Source: Amoebophilaceae bacterium
Lineage (GTDB): Bacteria; Bacteroidota; Bacteroidia; Cytophagales; Amoebophilaceae
NCBI GenBank assembly: GCA_025455725.1
Contig: JALOLY010000013.1
Span: 1 to 19,042 of the forward strand
Reading direction: 5' to 3'
DNA length: 19,042 nucleotides
In this document: one piece after another, positions 7,557 through 15,130 of the stretch
Layout: each line of letters opens with the position of its first letter
Position numbering within the stretch: position 1 is the first letter of the stretch
Made by a program: the position numbers and the translations under genes
The notes under the pieces: model-generated
The model's input: the letters and a program-made list of their open reading frames with translations, nothing else
Databases searched by the model: none
Told to the model about the DNA's origin: nothing

Positions 7557-8507
7557 ATGAAGGAAGTACAAACACTTATTGCTAATGAAATGCTTGCACT
7601 CGAGGCGCAAATACGCACTTTGATTCCAAAAGATGATCACTTACTCCAACAAGTTGCCCATCATACATTTCAATCGCCAGGCAAACAACTACGCCCCACA
7701 CTAGTATTACTGGCTGCTGGTGCTTGCAAGAACATAACAGCCAAAGCCTTGCGCGGTGCAGTACTGGTGACGCTTTTGCACCAAGCATCGCTAACACACG
7801 ACGATGTCGTAGACGAGGCCACACAACGACGCGGAAAACCTTCCATCAATGCCGTTTGGAACAACAAGATAGCAGTACTATTTGGCGATTATCTCCTAGC
7901 TACAGGCCTCCAGCTAGCAACACAACATCAAGATTACGATTTTCTAGCTCTCATTGCCGAAACAGCACAGGCCATGAGCGTAGGAGAGTTACGCCAACTG
8001 GCACAAACTGACACATGTGATACCACAGAATCCATCTATCTAGATATCATCTATAAAAAAACAGCGCACCTGTTTGGTACTTGCTTGGCAGCAGGTGCTA
8101 TGGCAGCCGGAGTCTCTGCGGCACAAGTAGCCAATATGCGAAGAGTAGGGGAACAAATAGGGATGGCCTTTCAACTCAAAGATGACTGGCTAGACTACGG
8201 CATCGAAAATTTAGGCAAGCCCTTAGGTATGGACCTACAGGGAAGAAAGCTCACCTTGCCACTGATACATGCGCTACAGCAAGCCTCTGCACAGCAACAG
8301 CGGGAAATTTTGAACAATCTCAAAAATCTCCAAAACCACCCACAACAGCAAGAAGCGATATTAACCTTTGTACGGCAATCCCCAGGTATGGATTACACAC
8401 AAAAAACGATGCTACGGTACCAGCAAAAAGCCCTTGAACTGTTGTCCTACACAGCCACTTCGCCCTATCAAAAGGCGCTTCTTTTGCTCATTCAACATAT
8501 TGTTTAG
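7557..8507 (+). CDS. trans-Polyprenyl diphosphate synthase (IspB/octaprenyl type)
   Basis: A 316-residue all-helical isoprenyl diphosphate synthase that condenses isopentenyl diphosphate onto an allylic diphosphate to make a long polyprenyl chain, usually the side chain of menaquinone or ubiquinone. The first aspartate-rich motif is DDVVD at 82-86 (HDDVVDEATQRRGKPS) and the second is DDWLD at 209-213 (FQLKDDWLDYG). The GKQLRP substrate motif is at 42-47. Residues upstream of the first DDxxD are small or flexible (HQASLTH), which fits a long-chain rather than a farnesyl/geranyl enzyme, although chain length is inferred. Cytoplasmic, peripheral. ATG start at 7557; no Shine-Dalgarno motif. It stands 168 nt downstream of valS across two stem-loops, so it may be transcribed separately. 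The likely family gene name is ispB. Confidence 0.9.
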   Translation: MKEVQTLIANEMLALEAQIRTLIPKDDHLLQQVAHHTFQSPGKQLRPTLVLLAAGACKNITAKALRGAVLVTLLHQASLTHDDVVDEATQRRGKPSINAVWNNKIAVLFGDYLLATGLQLATQHQDYDFLALIAETAQAMSVGELRQLAQTDTCDTTESIYLDIIYKKTAHLFGTCLAAGAMAAGVSAAQVANMRRVGEQIGMAFQLKDDWLDYGIENLGKPLGMDLQGRKLTLPLIHALQQASAQQQREILNNLKNLQNHPQQQEAILTFVRQSPGMDYTQKTMLRYQQKALELLSYTATSPYQKALLLLIQHIV

Positions 8508-8563
8508 TTGAGTTTCTTCTGCACAGTACTTAAAAAACTTCCCCCCTTTTCACAGGATATTCA

Positions 8564-8603
8564 CGGGCAACAGCAATAAGCTATCGCTTATTGCTGTTGC
8601 CCG
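8564..8603 (+). terminator. 18-bp perfect hairpin downstream of the prenyl synthase gene
   Basis: CGGGCAACAGCAATAAGC (8564-8581) is exactly complementary to 8586-8603, with a 4-nt loop TATC. It begins 57 nt after the synthase stop. No strong T run follows on either strand (TTGCTT on plus), so efficient intrinsic termination is uncertain, but an RNA hairpin this long will form. It is symmetrical and could act on transcripts from both sides. Confidence 0.6.
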
Positions 8604-8772
8604 TTGCTTCATGAACACGTGTCGCCTCGAATTCTCCTCAAAAAAAGGAATACGCCGCCATGATTGTAAGGAAATCCTTCTCATCGACTATAAAAATATT
8701 CGCTTGGATGATCCTATATCGTACAAAGGTCTCGATCAAAATCAACTAACAACAACTTGCCTAGAGTTATCT

Positions 8773-8795
8773 AGGGGCACTAATAGCCCCTTTTT
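8773..8795 (+). terminator. Rho-independent terminator with T tract (plus strand)
   Basis: AGGGGC (8773-8778) pairs with GCCCCT (8786-8791) around a 7-nt loop and runs straight into TTTTT (8791-8795). Only the plus-strand direction has the T tract. It should end transcripts that pass the 18-bp hairpin and protect lysS, which converges from the right. Confidence 0.7.
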
Positions 8796-8827
8796 CGCTT
8801 ACGCATCATCCATACTAGTCCCTAAGT

Positions 8828-10354
8828 TCACACTTGTTTTTCTGGTCGCATTTGGGGGAAAAAGATGACCTCTTGGATAGAAGCCGCATTGGTCATAATC
8901 ATAGAAAGCCGGTCAATGCCAATACCCACACCCACGGTAGGCGGCATGCCATAGCGCAGAGCGCGTAGGAAGTCTTCATCCAATGCCATGGCCTCTTCGT
9001 CTCCCCTTTTGCCAAGTTCGAGCTGTTCTTCAAACCGCTGGCGCTGGTCTAACGGATCGTTGAGTTCAGAAAAAGCATTGCAGATTTCCTTGCCATTGCA
9101 AATGACCTCAAACCGCTCTGCCAAAGAGGGATCAGCACGATGCCGTTTGGCCAATGGTGACATTTCTATCGGATAATCCGTAATAAACGTGGGCTGAATC
9201 AACTTAGGTTCACAGTGAGAACCAAAGAGTTCATCGATAATTTTTCCTTTTCCTGCCGAGGCGGCCACGGTAGTACCCAGCTTATGGGCCACATCACGCA
9301 GTGCTGCTTCATCCATACCACGTACATCGATACCTGTGAAATGCTGGATGACTTCAAATAGCGTGAATCGCTTCCACGGCCGTTGGAAATTAATAGTGTG
9401 TTGGCCTACACAAACCTCAGTAGTGCTATGAAGATCCAAGGCCACCTTCTCCAATAATATTTCTACCTGATCCATCATCCACAAATAGTCTTTGTAGGCC
9501 ACATACGCCTCTAGCATAGTGAACTCAGGATTATGAAACCGTGACATACCCTCATTACGAAAGTCTTTGGCAAACTCGTAAACCCCTTCATACCCCCCGA
9601 CGATAAGTCTTTTCAGGTACAATTCATTGGCAATACGTAAATACAGCGGCGTATTGAGAGCATTGTGGTGAGTTTTAAAAGGACGGGCAGCCGCACCACC
9701 GTAAATAGGTTGCAAAATAGGGGTCTCTACTTCTAGATAACCCTGTACTCCTAGATACTGCCGAATAGACCGAATAAGCTGAGCACGCTTGACAAATATC
9801 TCTCGTACATGTGGATTGACAATCAGGTCTACGTAACGTTGTCTGTAACGCTGTTCAGGATCAGTAAAGGCATCGTAAGTTTTTACAGTACCTTGTTCTA
9901 CTACCTCTTTGACAACAGGCAAAGGCTTTAGTGCCTTTGTCAATAAAATCAGTTGACTTACGTGGATAGAGATGGTTCCCATCTTAGTCCTGAAGACGTG
10001 GCCATGCACCCCTACGATATCCCCCATGTCAATCAGTTTCTTAAAAACTGTGTTGTAGAAAGTTTTGTCTTGGTCTGGACACAGGGTATCTCTATGTATA
10101 TACAGCTGGATCCTACCACTCGCATCTTGCAACTCGACAAACGCAGCTGACCCCATAATCCTCCTACTCATTAGCCTTCCTGCCAGGACCACCTGCTGGT
10201 AGCGCGTCGGATCAGTGGGATATTTGGTTAGGATATCCTTTGCAGAGGTGTTAGTAGCGAAAGTGGCTGCAGGGTAAGGATGAATACCCAACGCCTCGAG
10301 TTGCTCTTTTTTTTTTGTTCTTATAAGTTCTTGCTCACTTAAATTTAACGTCAT
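8828..10354 (-). CDS. lysS: Lysyl-tRNA synthetase (class II, cytoplasmic)
   Basis: A 508-residue class II enzyme that charges tRNA-Lys. An N-terminal OB-fold anticodon domain (about 55-140, with VVLAGRLMSRRIMGSAAF) precedes the catalytic domain. Motif 1 is around ETPILQP (210-216), motif 2 is FRNEGMSRFHNPEFTMLE (265-282), and motif 3 is GVGIGIDRLSMI near the C-terminus. The length is normal. The start is the ATG at 10354-10352. Codons 12-16 (ACA AAA AAA AAA GAG) contain an uninterrupted run of ten A, and the frame as sequenced gives the expected N-terminus (LSEQELIRTKKKEQLEALGI). The gene is probably a single transcript; no promoter box of the TAnnTTTG type was found in the 100 bases upstream. 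Confidence 0.98.
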   Translation of the reverse strand: MTLNLSEQELIRTKKKEQLEALGIHPYPAATFATNTSAKDILTKYPTDPTRYQQVVLAGRLMSRRIMGSAAFVELQDASGRIQLYIHRDTLCPDQDKTFYNTVFKKLIDMGDIVGVHGHVFRTKMGTISIHVSQLILLTKALKPLPVVKEVVEQGTVKTYDAFTDPEQRYRQRYVDLIVNPHVREIFVKRAQLIRSIRQYLGVQGYLEVETPILQPIYGGAAARPFKTHHNALNTPLYLRIANELYLKRLIVGGYEGVYEFAKDFRNEGMSRFHNPEFTMLEAYVAYKDYLWMMDQVEILLEKVALDLHSTTEVCVGQHTINFQRPWKRFTLFEVIQHFTGIDVRGMDEAALRDVAHKLGTTVAASAGKGKIIDELFGSHCEPKLIQPTFITDYPIEMSPLAKRHRADPSLAERFEVICNGKEICNAFSELNDPLDQRQRFEEQLELGKRGDEEAMALDEDFLRALRYGMPPTVGVGIGIDRLSMIMTNAASIQEVIFFPQMRPEKQV

Positions 10355-10585
10355 AATAACTGTAGTGTAGAAGGTATAAGAAAGCCTTGAGCAGCGTGCC
10401 AGTCTTCTTTATACGGGGGTTACGCACACTTGCACACACCGAGAGAGATACAACTACAAGAAGCCCAACCAGAAGGAATCACCGGCTATCAGCTACCTTG
10501 CTAAACACAGGATTTACGACTTGGTAGCGAGGGAAAGACGCTCCACAAAGCAGCACAAATACACAGAACACGTCGTATACCACCG

Positions 10586-10789
10586 CTAACCCAAGTGCTC
10601 TTTCACAAACTTCTTCAGCTTCTCAGCGCCCTCTCTGATAGGATGCTCATGTGTAAGCTCTCTTCGCAGCCTCACAGCCTGTTTTCCTAGGGTCTTTTGA
10701 ATTTTCTTTTTGTCCTCGTCACTTACTAAGACACCCAGCACAGCACCTACTGCCACGCCCACAAAAAAGGATATCAAGTCTCTTTTCAT
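10586..10789 (-). CDS. Small YtxH-like membrane protein
   Basis: A 67-residue protein with one N-terminal hydrophobic, Gly/Val/Ala-rich helix (about residues 7-23, FFVGVAVGAVLGVLVS), followed directly by DEDKKKIQKTLGK and a charged amphipathic tail. This is the layout of the YtxH family (glycine-zipper-like membrane helix plus charged coil), which is associated with general stress in Bacillus but has no defined biochemical role. The N-terminus MKRDL should stay in the cytoplasm. The ATG at 10789 is the only sensible start. It stands alone on the minus strand, 231 nt from lysS and divergent from the DUF6314 gene. A weak TATTTTG box lies in the spacer. Confidence is good that it is a gene and moderate for the family. 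Confidence 0.75.
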   Translation of the reverse strand: MKRDLISFFVGVAVGAVLGVLVSDEDKKKIQKTLGKQAVRLRRELTHEHPIREGAEKLKKFVKEHLG

Positions 10790-10967
10790 AACAGATCATA
10801 ATTTTAGGGATTTAACCTTGCTAATTTCCCTGCAAAATAGCGAAAATCGTTGCCAGTCACCTTGAAAAACCATTGATTACTTCTATTCGTGTTTCAAAGA
10901 AAAAAATCACTGCCCAGCATCTCTAGCACGAGACGGCGAATATACACATCACAATTAAAGGACAAGT

Positions 10968-11438
10968 ATGCTACAACTATTCTCACACCTGACGGGTGTT
11001 TGGGAACTCAGGCGGCGTTTGGGAACTCAGGGACACATGCGGGGTATAGCCCGTTTTCAGCCATGGAGAAAGGGGATATTGTATTATCAAGAACAAGGTA
11101 GCGCTACTTTTGGCAACAACCGACCATTGCCTGCCTACCGTGCATATGCCTATGTATATAACAGAGGCACAATAGCGGTCTATTTTTGGGACCAAGCACG
11201 ACAGCAACCCGCTGAACTGTTGCATACCTTACAGTTCCATCGTACCAAAACTTCTAACCAGACGCTGATGGCGACAGGTATACACGGGTGCGCCGATGAT
11301 GTTTACAAAGCACGATACATATTTGTAAACGGCGAATACTTCCAGTTGACTTATCAGGTACATGGCCCTAACAAGAACCATACTATTCAGACACACTTTA
11401 GCAAGATAACGAATACGAATACGACACCGACTCCCTGA
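10968..11438 (+). CDS. DUF6314-family protein
   Basis: A 156-residue soluble protein of unknown function. The pattern matches what I know of DUF6314: an N-terminal LTGVW (8-12), GIARFQPW (26-33), LYYQEQG (38-44), AYRAYAY (56-62), VYFWD (71-75), HGCADDVY (106-113) and YQVHGPNKNH (129-138). Conserved aromatic and His/Asp residues on predicted beta strands suggest a lipocalin-like barrel that binds a small ligand, but this is inference. No signal peptide or membrane segment. The ATG at 10968 is preceded by AAAGGA (10957-10962) with 5-nt spacing, one of the few good ribosome sites in the window. The C-terminus is a low-complexity Asn/Thr tail (TNTNTTPTP). It is isolated, and converges on yidC with 28 nt between the stops. 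Confidence 0.75.
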   Translation: MLQLFSHLTGVWELRRRLGTQGHMRGIARFQPWRKGILYYQEQGSATFGNNRPLPAYRAYAYVYNRGTIAVYFWDQARQQPAELLHTLQFHRTKTSNQTLMATGIHGCADDVYKARYIFVNGEYFQLTYQVHGPNKNHTIQTHFSKITNTNTTPTP

Positions 11439-11466
11439 ACGAGTTGACTCAACATTAACAAGGGCA

Positions 11467-13296
11467 CTATCTCCTGGGTTTCTTACTTGATATTTTCTTC
11501 ATTTTCCCCTCCGCTTTCATGGCCCCTTCCAGGTGTAACTGAAACCTAGATTTTTTCCTGTCTTTGTTTTTCGCCTTATTCTCTTCCAGCTTTCTTTTAA
11601 TTTTCTCTTCGTCTACAAATCGCTTGATCAAATTTTGCTGGCCAAAAGTAACTAGATTGGAAACGAAATAATAGAAGCTCAAGCCCGCAGGAAACCCATT
11701 AAGAACGAACATAAAGGTGAACGGCATTATGTAAGTCATGACCTTCATAGGCCCCTGAACAGGTGTCAACTGATTGTTAGACCAAGTGTAGAGTATGGTA
11801 GAAGCCGTCATAAGCAGAGTAAACAAACTTACATGACTGCCATAAGCAGGTATACTAAAAGGCAGCCGAATGATTGCATCATAGGTGGATAGGTCATTGG
11901 CCCATAAGAAAGCCTGCTGGCGCAAGGCAATAGCATTGGGAAAGAAATTAAACATAGCCAACAAAATAGGCATCTGTAACAACACAGGAACACAGCCACT
12001 CAGCGGGTTGATGCCCATTTCTCGATAAAGACTCATTTGCTCCATCTGTATCTTCTGCATATCCTCTCCGTGCTTGGCTTTGAGGACATCGAGAGCAGGC
12101 TTTATGACCCGTATCTTGGCCATAGCAACGTAAGACTTGTAGGAAAGGGGCAACAATAAAAACTTGATAAGGATGACGAGGAGAATAATGATGATGCCGT
12201 AGCTATCAATGTACTGCTCCAGCAAGGCAAAAACAGGTATAATCAGGTAGAGATTGATCCAACGTACAACCGGCCAACCTAGCGAGATGTTTTTGGAAAA
12301 GCCCTTGGTCACCTGTTCGAGTGTCTGGTAGTCATTAGGACCGAAATAAAACGTAAACTGCCCTCTTCTCTCGTGCTGTGGGTCAGCATTGGGTAACGTT
12401 AAGCATACCTCGGCTTCTTTGACGGTAGTGGTACTTTGGGATGTTGGCCTCGTCACTATGTGACCGCCTACAAAAGCCTCCCGGGCGATAATTCCTGCCG
12501 TAAAGAAACGTTGTTTGATCCCCACCCACTGAACGGGACTTTGTAACAATTGCTCTTGCTCCGTCTCCGCACTCTCTTTGAGATAGTCAAACTTATGGCT
12601 AGCCAAATAATAATTGACCGTTGTTTTATTCCGACAAGCTACAAAATCTTTCTCTGCCCTTTTGATAAAGTCATGCCATATAAACTGGATTGGTTCCTGC
12701 CCTAGCACAGCATCTAAGCCTACTATCTCCCACGTGTGAGTGAGTGTATAGCCTGTATCTGACAAAGTAAAGATCTGACGGATGTACTGGCCTGGCCCCA
12801 AAGGCAGAGAAAAAGTGGCTGTTATCGGGTCAGTCTCTCCCACACTTTGATCTGGTAGTGCCGTTTCAAAAAACAGAGCGTTGGTATTGAGCTTTTTGCC
12901 ATACGCAAACAACTGAAAGCCCATGGAACTGCTCTGCTCATCTAACAAAGTAAGTAGTTGATTGCTATGGTCTTTATACTTCTTGAGTACCACTTTCTTC
13001 ACACTACCCCCCAGAGAGGTGAGCGTTATACGTACCACTTCATTCTCTAACACCACCTCTTTTTCTATCCCCAGCGCGGCTGGTGCAAAAATACCATATT
13101 GTGATGGATCAATAGGAGAACAAGCAGCCAGGCCCGGATTTCTGACTTGGTGAAGGTCGGGCACTTTTGCTACAACTGGATCCCGATGTGCTTCCATATT
13201 TACAGGCCGTACCGAAGGCCTAGGGGAAAAAAATTGCGCATAGGCAAGAAGCATCGCGGAAATAAGCGTTATGCCTATCAACTGGTTTCTATCCAT
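11467..13296 (-). CDS. yidC: Membrane protein insertase YidC
   Basis: A 609-residue inner-membrane insertase of the YidC/Oxa1 family that inserts and folds membrane proteins, alone or with SecYEG. An N-terminal membrane helix (about 6-22) is followed by the large periplasmic P1 domain (about 75-340). The conserved core begins with a membrane hairpin (about 343-384), with further helices near 433-453, 485-504 and 517-552 and the typical NPLSGCVPVLLQMPI segment at 430-444. The hydrophilic groove has Lys378 where E. coli has Arg, as I recall is usual in Bacteroidota. The C-terminal 50 residues are highly basic and may contact the ribosome. Length and start (ATG, MDRNQLIG) are normal. It is not next to rpmH/rnpA as in many bacteria; a 299-bp spacer without a gene separates it from dnaN. 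Confidence 0.97.
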   Translation of the reverse strand: MDRNQLIGITLISAMLLAYAQFFSPRPSVRPVNMEAHRDPVVAKVPDLHQVRNPGLAACSPIDPSQYGIFAPAALGIEKEVVLENEVVRITLTSLGGSVKKVVLKKYKDHSNQLLTLLDEQSSSMGFQLFAYGKKLNTNALFFETALPDQSVGETDPITATFSLPLGPGQYIRQIFTLSDTGYTLTHTWEIVGLDAVLGQEPIQFIWHDFIKRAEKDFVACRNKTTVNYYLASHKFDYLKESAETEQEQLLQSPVQWVGIKQRFFTAGIIAREAFVGGHIVTRPTSQSTTTVKEAEVCLTLPNADPQHERRGQFTFYFGPNDYQTLEQVTKGFSKNISLGWPVVRWINLYLIIPVFALLEQYIDSYGIIIILLVILIKFLLLPLSYKSYVAMAKIRVIKPALDVLKAKHGEDMQKIQMEQMSLYREMGINPLSGCVPVLLQMPILLAMFNFFPNAIALRQQAFLWANDLSTYDAIIRLPFSIPAYGSHVSLFTLLMTASTILYTWSNNQLTPVQGPMKVMTYIMPFTFMFVLNGFPAGLSFYYFVSNLVTFGQQNLIKRFVDEEKIKRKLEENKAKNKDRKKSRFQLHLEGAMKAEGKMKKISSKKPRR

Positions 13297-13595
13297 GAAG
13301 AATGGTATTGAATGTGCTCCTCGTGAGAGTCACGGCAAACATGCGTGTACAAGAAATAGGAGACAAGAACATTGACACACCCGCCACTTCCTCGCTCCTG
13401 AAAAAAAAGGATCGAAAGAAAAGGCGCCCTATGGACTGTGAAGACATATAATCAGCAATCGAAGTTTAGATGTTATCTGCCAATCAGGCAACTCGCCCTG
13501 AACTTTACCAAAAGCTATACAAGGACCTTATGCACACCCCAATGAATCAGAAGGTCACCAAATTCCTAGGAGTATCCTGGGGCTAGATTAAAGAC
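13297..13595. other. 299-bp spacer between dnaN and yidC, nothing recognised
   Basis: I see no reading frame with a recognisable product. An A8 run lies near 13400-13410. A weak, imperfect hairpin (CCTAGGAGTATCCTGG, about 13566-13581) sits some 15-30 nt after the dnaN stop, but no T tract follows it on the minus strand. Confidence 0.4.
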
Positions 13596-14711
13596 CTACT
13601 TTAAAATGACGGGCATAATTAACAGCATGATGTCCTCGTTTTCTTCTTTTTCCTTAGGGAATATCAAGCTGGCCTTGCTAGGTGTTGAGAAATGCATTTC
13701 TACTTCTTCTGAGGTTAGATTATGTAGCATTTCAACTAAAAACTTAGCGTTAAAACCAATCTCTAGGTCATCACCCTCGTATTCACATGTCAATCGTTCG
13801 TTGGCCTCGTTGGAGAAATCAAAGTCTTCTGCGAAAATCTGAAGCTCACTCCCCGCAATGGAGAGTTTGATTTGATGTGTAGTCCTGTTGGAATAAATGG
13901 CAATGCGCTTAAGCGAACTCAAGAAACTCATCCGATGAATAGTAAGCTTGTTAGTGTTATGGGTGGGAATCACATGCTCATAGTCAGGATAACGCTCATC
14001 GATCAACCGGGACACCATGCTCATATGGGCTAGCTTGAAGTAGACGTGACTATCGTTAAAAGCGATACTCACTATTTGAGACTCATTAGGAAGCAAGGCA
14101 TTGAGCAAAATAAGGGTCTTGCGAGGCACAATCAACGGCTGCTGTGTGGCTACACCTACGTCTGCCCGGATATAGCGCACTAGCCTGTGACCGTCTGTGG
14201 CAACAAAAGTGGCGCTAGAATCGCTAAAGTCTATATAAATTCCATTCATGGCGGGCCTCAGCTCATCGTTGCTTGTGGCAATAATAGCCTGATTAATGGC
14301 CCTCTTCAGAACTCTGGCCTCTATATCTACCGAAACTCCCTTCTGTACCGGTCTCAGCTGAGGGAAGTCAATAGCACTCTCTCCTGCCAATCGATACCGC
14401 CCATTGCTAGAGCTAATTTCTACCCCATAGGTACCCTCATTGATGGAGAAAGTAACAGGCTGTTCTGGTAGATTCTTCAAGGTCTCAAGTAGAATGCGTG
14501 CCGGTATAGCGATGCTGACTCTTTCTTGGGCCTCCACAGCCAACTCCGTAGTCATAGACGTTTGTAAATCAGAAGCAGTGACCGTAAGCTGCTTACCATC
14601 GATCTCAAACAAAAAATTCTCTAGGATGGGTACAACGGGATTATTGGCGATCACACCGCTGACAGCAGCCAGCTGCTTAGACAAGGCAGATGAGGATACG
14701 ATAAATTTCAT
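13596..14711 (-). CDS. dnaN: DNA polymerase III beta subunit (sliding clamp)
   Basis: A 371-residue protein that forms the ring-shaped dimer clamp tethering DNA polymerase III to DNA. The N-terminus MKFIVSSSALSKQLAAVSG and segments such as ETLKNLPEQPVTF and LVRYIRADV are characteristic of Bacteroidota DnaN. Three repeated clamp domains fit in the length, and the C-terminus ends in MPVILK, the usual MPxxx end. A GTG at 14753 would add 14 residues (MLQNLVAATKALAP). I choose the ATG at 14711 because it starts exactly on the conserved MKFIVSSS. No dnaA or recF is next to it. A possible -7 box TAATTTTG lies at 14787-14780 on the minus strand, about 69 nt upstream. Confidence 0.96.
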   Translation of the reverse strand: MKFIVSSSALSKQLAAVSGVIANNPVVPILENFLFEIDGKQLTVTASDLQTSMTTELAVEAQERVSIAIPARILLETLKNLPEQPVTFSINEGTYGVEISSSNGRYRLAGESAIDFPQLRPVQKGVSVDIEARVLKRAINQAIIATSNDELRPAMNGIYIDFSDSSATFVATDGHRLVRYIRADVGVATQQPLIVPRKTLILLNALLPNESQIVSIAFNDSHVYFKLAHMSMVSRLIDERYPDYEHVIPTHNTNKLTIHRMSFLSSLKRIAIYSNRTTHQIKLSIAGSELQIFAEDFDFSNEANERLTCEYEGDDLEIGFNAKFLVEMLHNLTSEEVEMHFSTPSKASLIFPKEKEENEDIMLLIMPVILK

Positions 14712-15129
14712 AGGTGCTAGTGCTTTTGTGGCTGCTACTAAGTTTTGTAGCACGAAGGATCCAAGTTATATATAAATGTCAAAATTAAACATATCGCATG
14801 CACGTTTAGTATTGCGTCGATCTTTTCGTCGTCTTTCTTGCCTTACCCATCGTCACATAGTATCACTCATCTCCTATGCGAGCAACTTCACGACATACGC
14901 CATAGACCCGAAACTTTTGCATGAAAAATGTACGAATTAGGACAAATTCTAATAATTTAGTGCGGCTGTCCATTGCTGAATAGCCATGTGCTACTATTGA
15001 ATTCTCTTTAAAAAAGAGGGACAAGCCAACGGTAGTGCAGACAATGTAACGTGACGGTTGACTTGTTTTGCAACAATAGAGGTGACATAAGAACTGCACA
15101 CAACGCAACCATTGTTCGCAGTTCTTATG
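14712..15129. other. 418-bp spacer between lptB and dnaN
   Basis: This holds the presumed dnaN promoter (candidate -7 box TAATTTTG at 14787-14780, minus strand, in an AT-rich patch) and the hairpin at the lptB end. A minus-strand frame at 14863-15108 encodes 81 residues with no recognisable motif, many Cys and an unusual composition. It lies across the hairpin region, so I do not call it a gene. Confidence 0.45.
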
Positions 15130-15130
15130 T
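15085..15130 (-). terminator. Stem-loop overlapping the lptB stop codon
   Basis: ACATAAGAACTGC (15085-15097) is the exact reverse complement of 15118-15130, with a 20-nt loop; a G-U and two more pairs extend the stem to 16 bp (to 15082 and 15133). The stem includes the lptB TAA (15130-15132). No T tract follows on the minus strand, so it may be a 3'-end stabiliser or a weak terminator for the DUF4293-recJ-lptB transcript. Confidence 0.5.

Larger units (their letters stand above)
8508..8827. other. 320-bp convergent spacer with two hairpins and no gene
   Basis: This region lies between the convergent stops of the prenyl synthase and lysS. It holds an 18-bp perfect hairpin (8564-8603) and a T-tract terminator (8773-8795), described separately. 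A plus-strand frame opening at 8611 would read through the terminator and into lysS, so I do not call it a gene. Nothing else is recognised. Confidence 0.7.

Noticed and set aside
8611..8868. 85-residue plus-strand frame with a faint likeness to ribosomal protein S18 (KKGIRR, IDYKN)
   Set aside because: It runs through the terminator at 8773-8795 and into the end of lysS, and lacks the conserved S18 core (RRITGT). The likeness is too short to trust.
579..10354. argS, valS, lysS and tRNA-Ser considered as a translation gene cluster
   Set aside because: The genes are on different strands with separate spacers and terminators, so there is no sign of a shared operon.
10480..10545. GCTACC...GGTAGC inverted repeat upstream of lysS
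   Set aside because: Only 6 bp with a long loop and no T tract; likely chance.
14863..15108. 81-residue minus-strand frame between dnaN and lptB
   Set aside because: Odd composition, no recognisable motif, no start signal, and it overlaps the hairpin at the lptB end.
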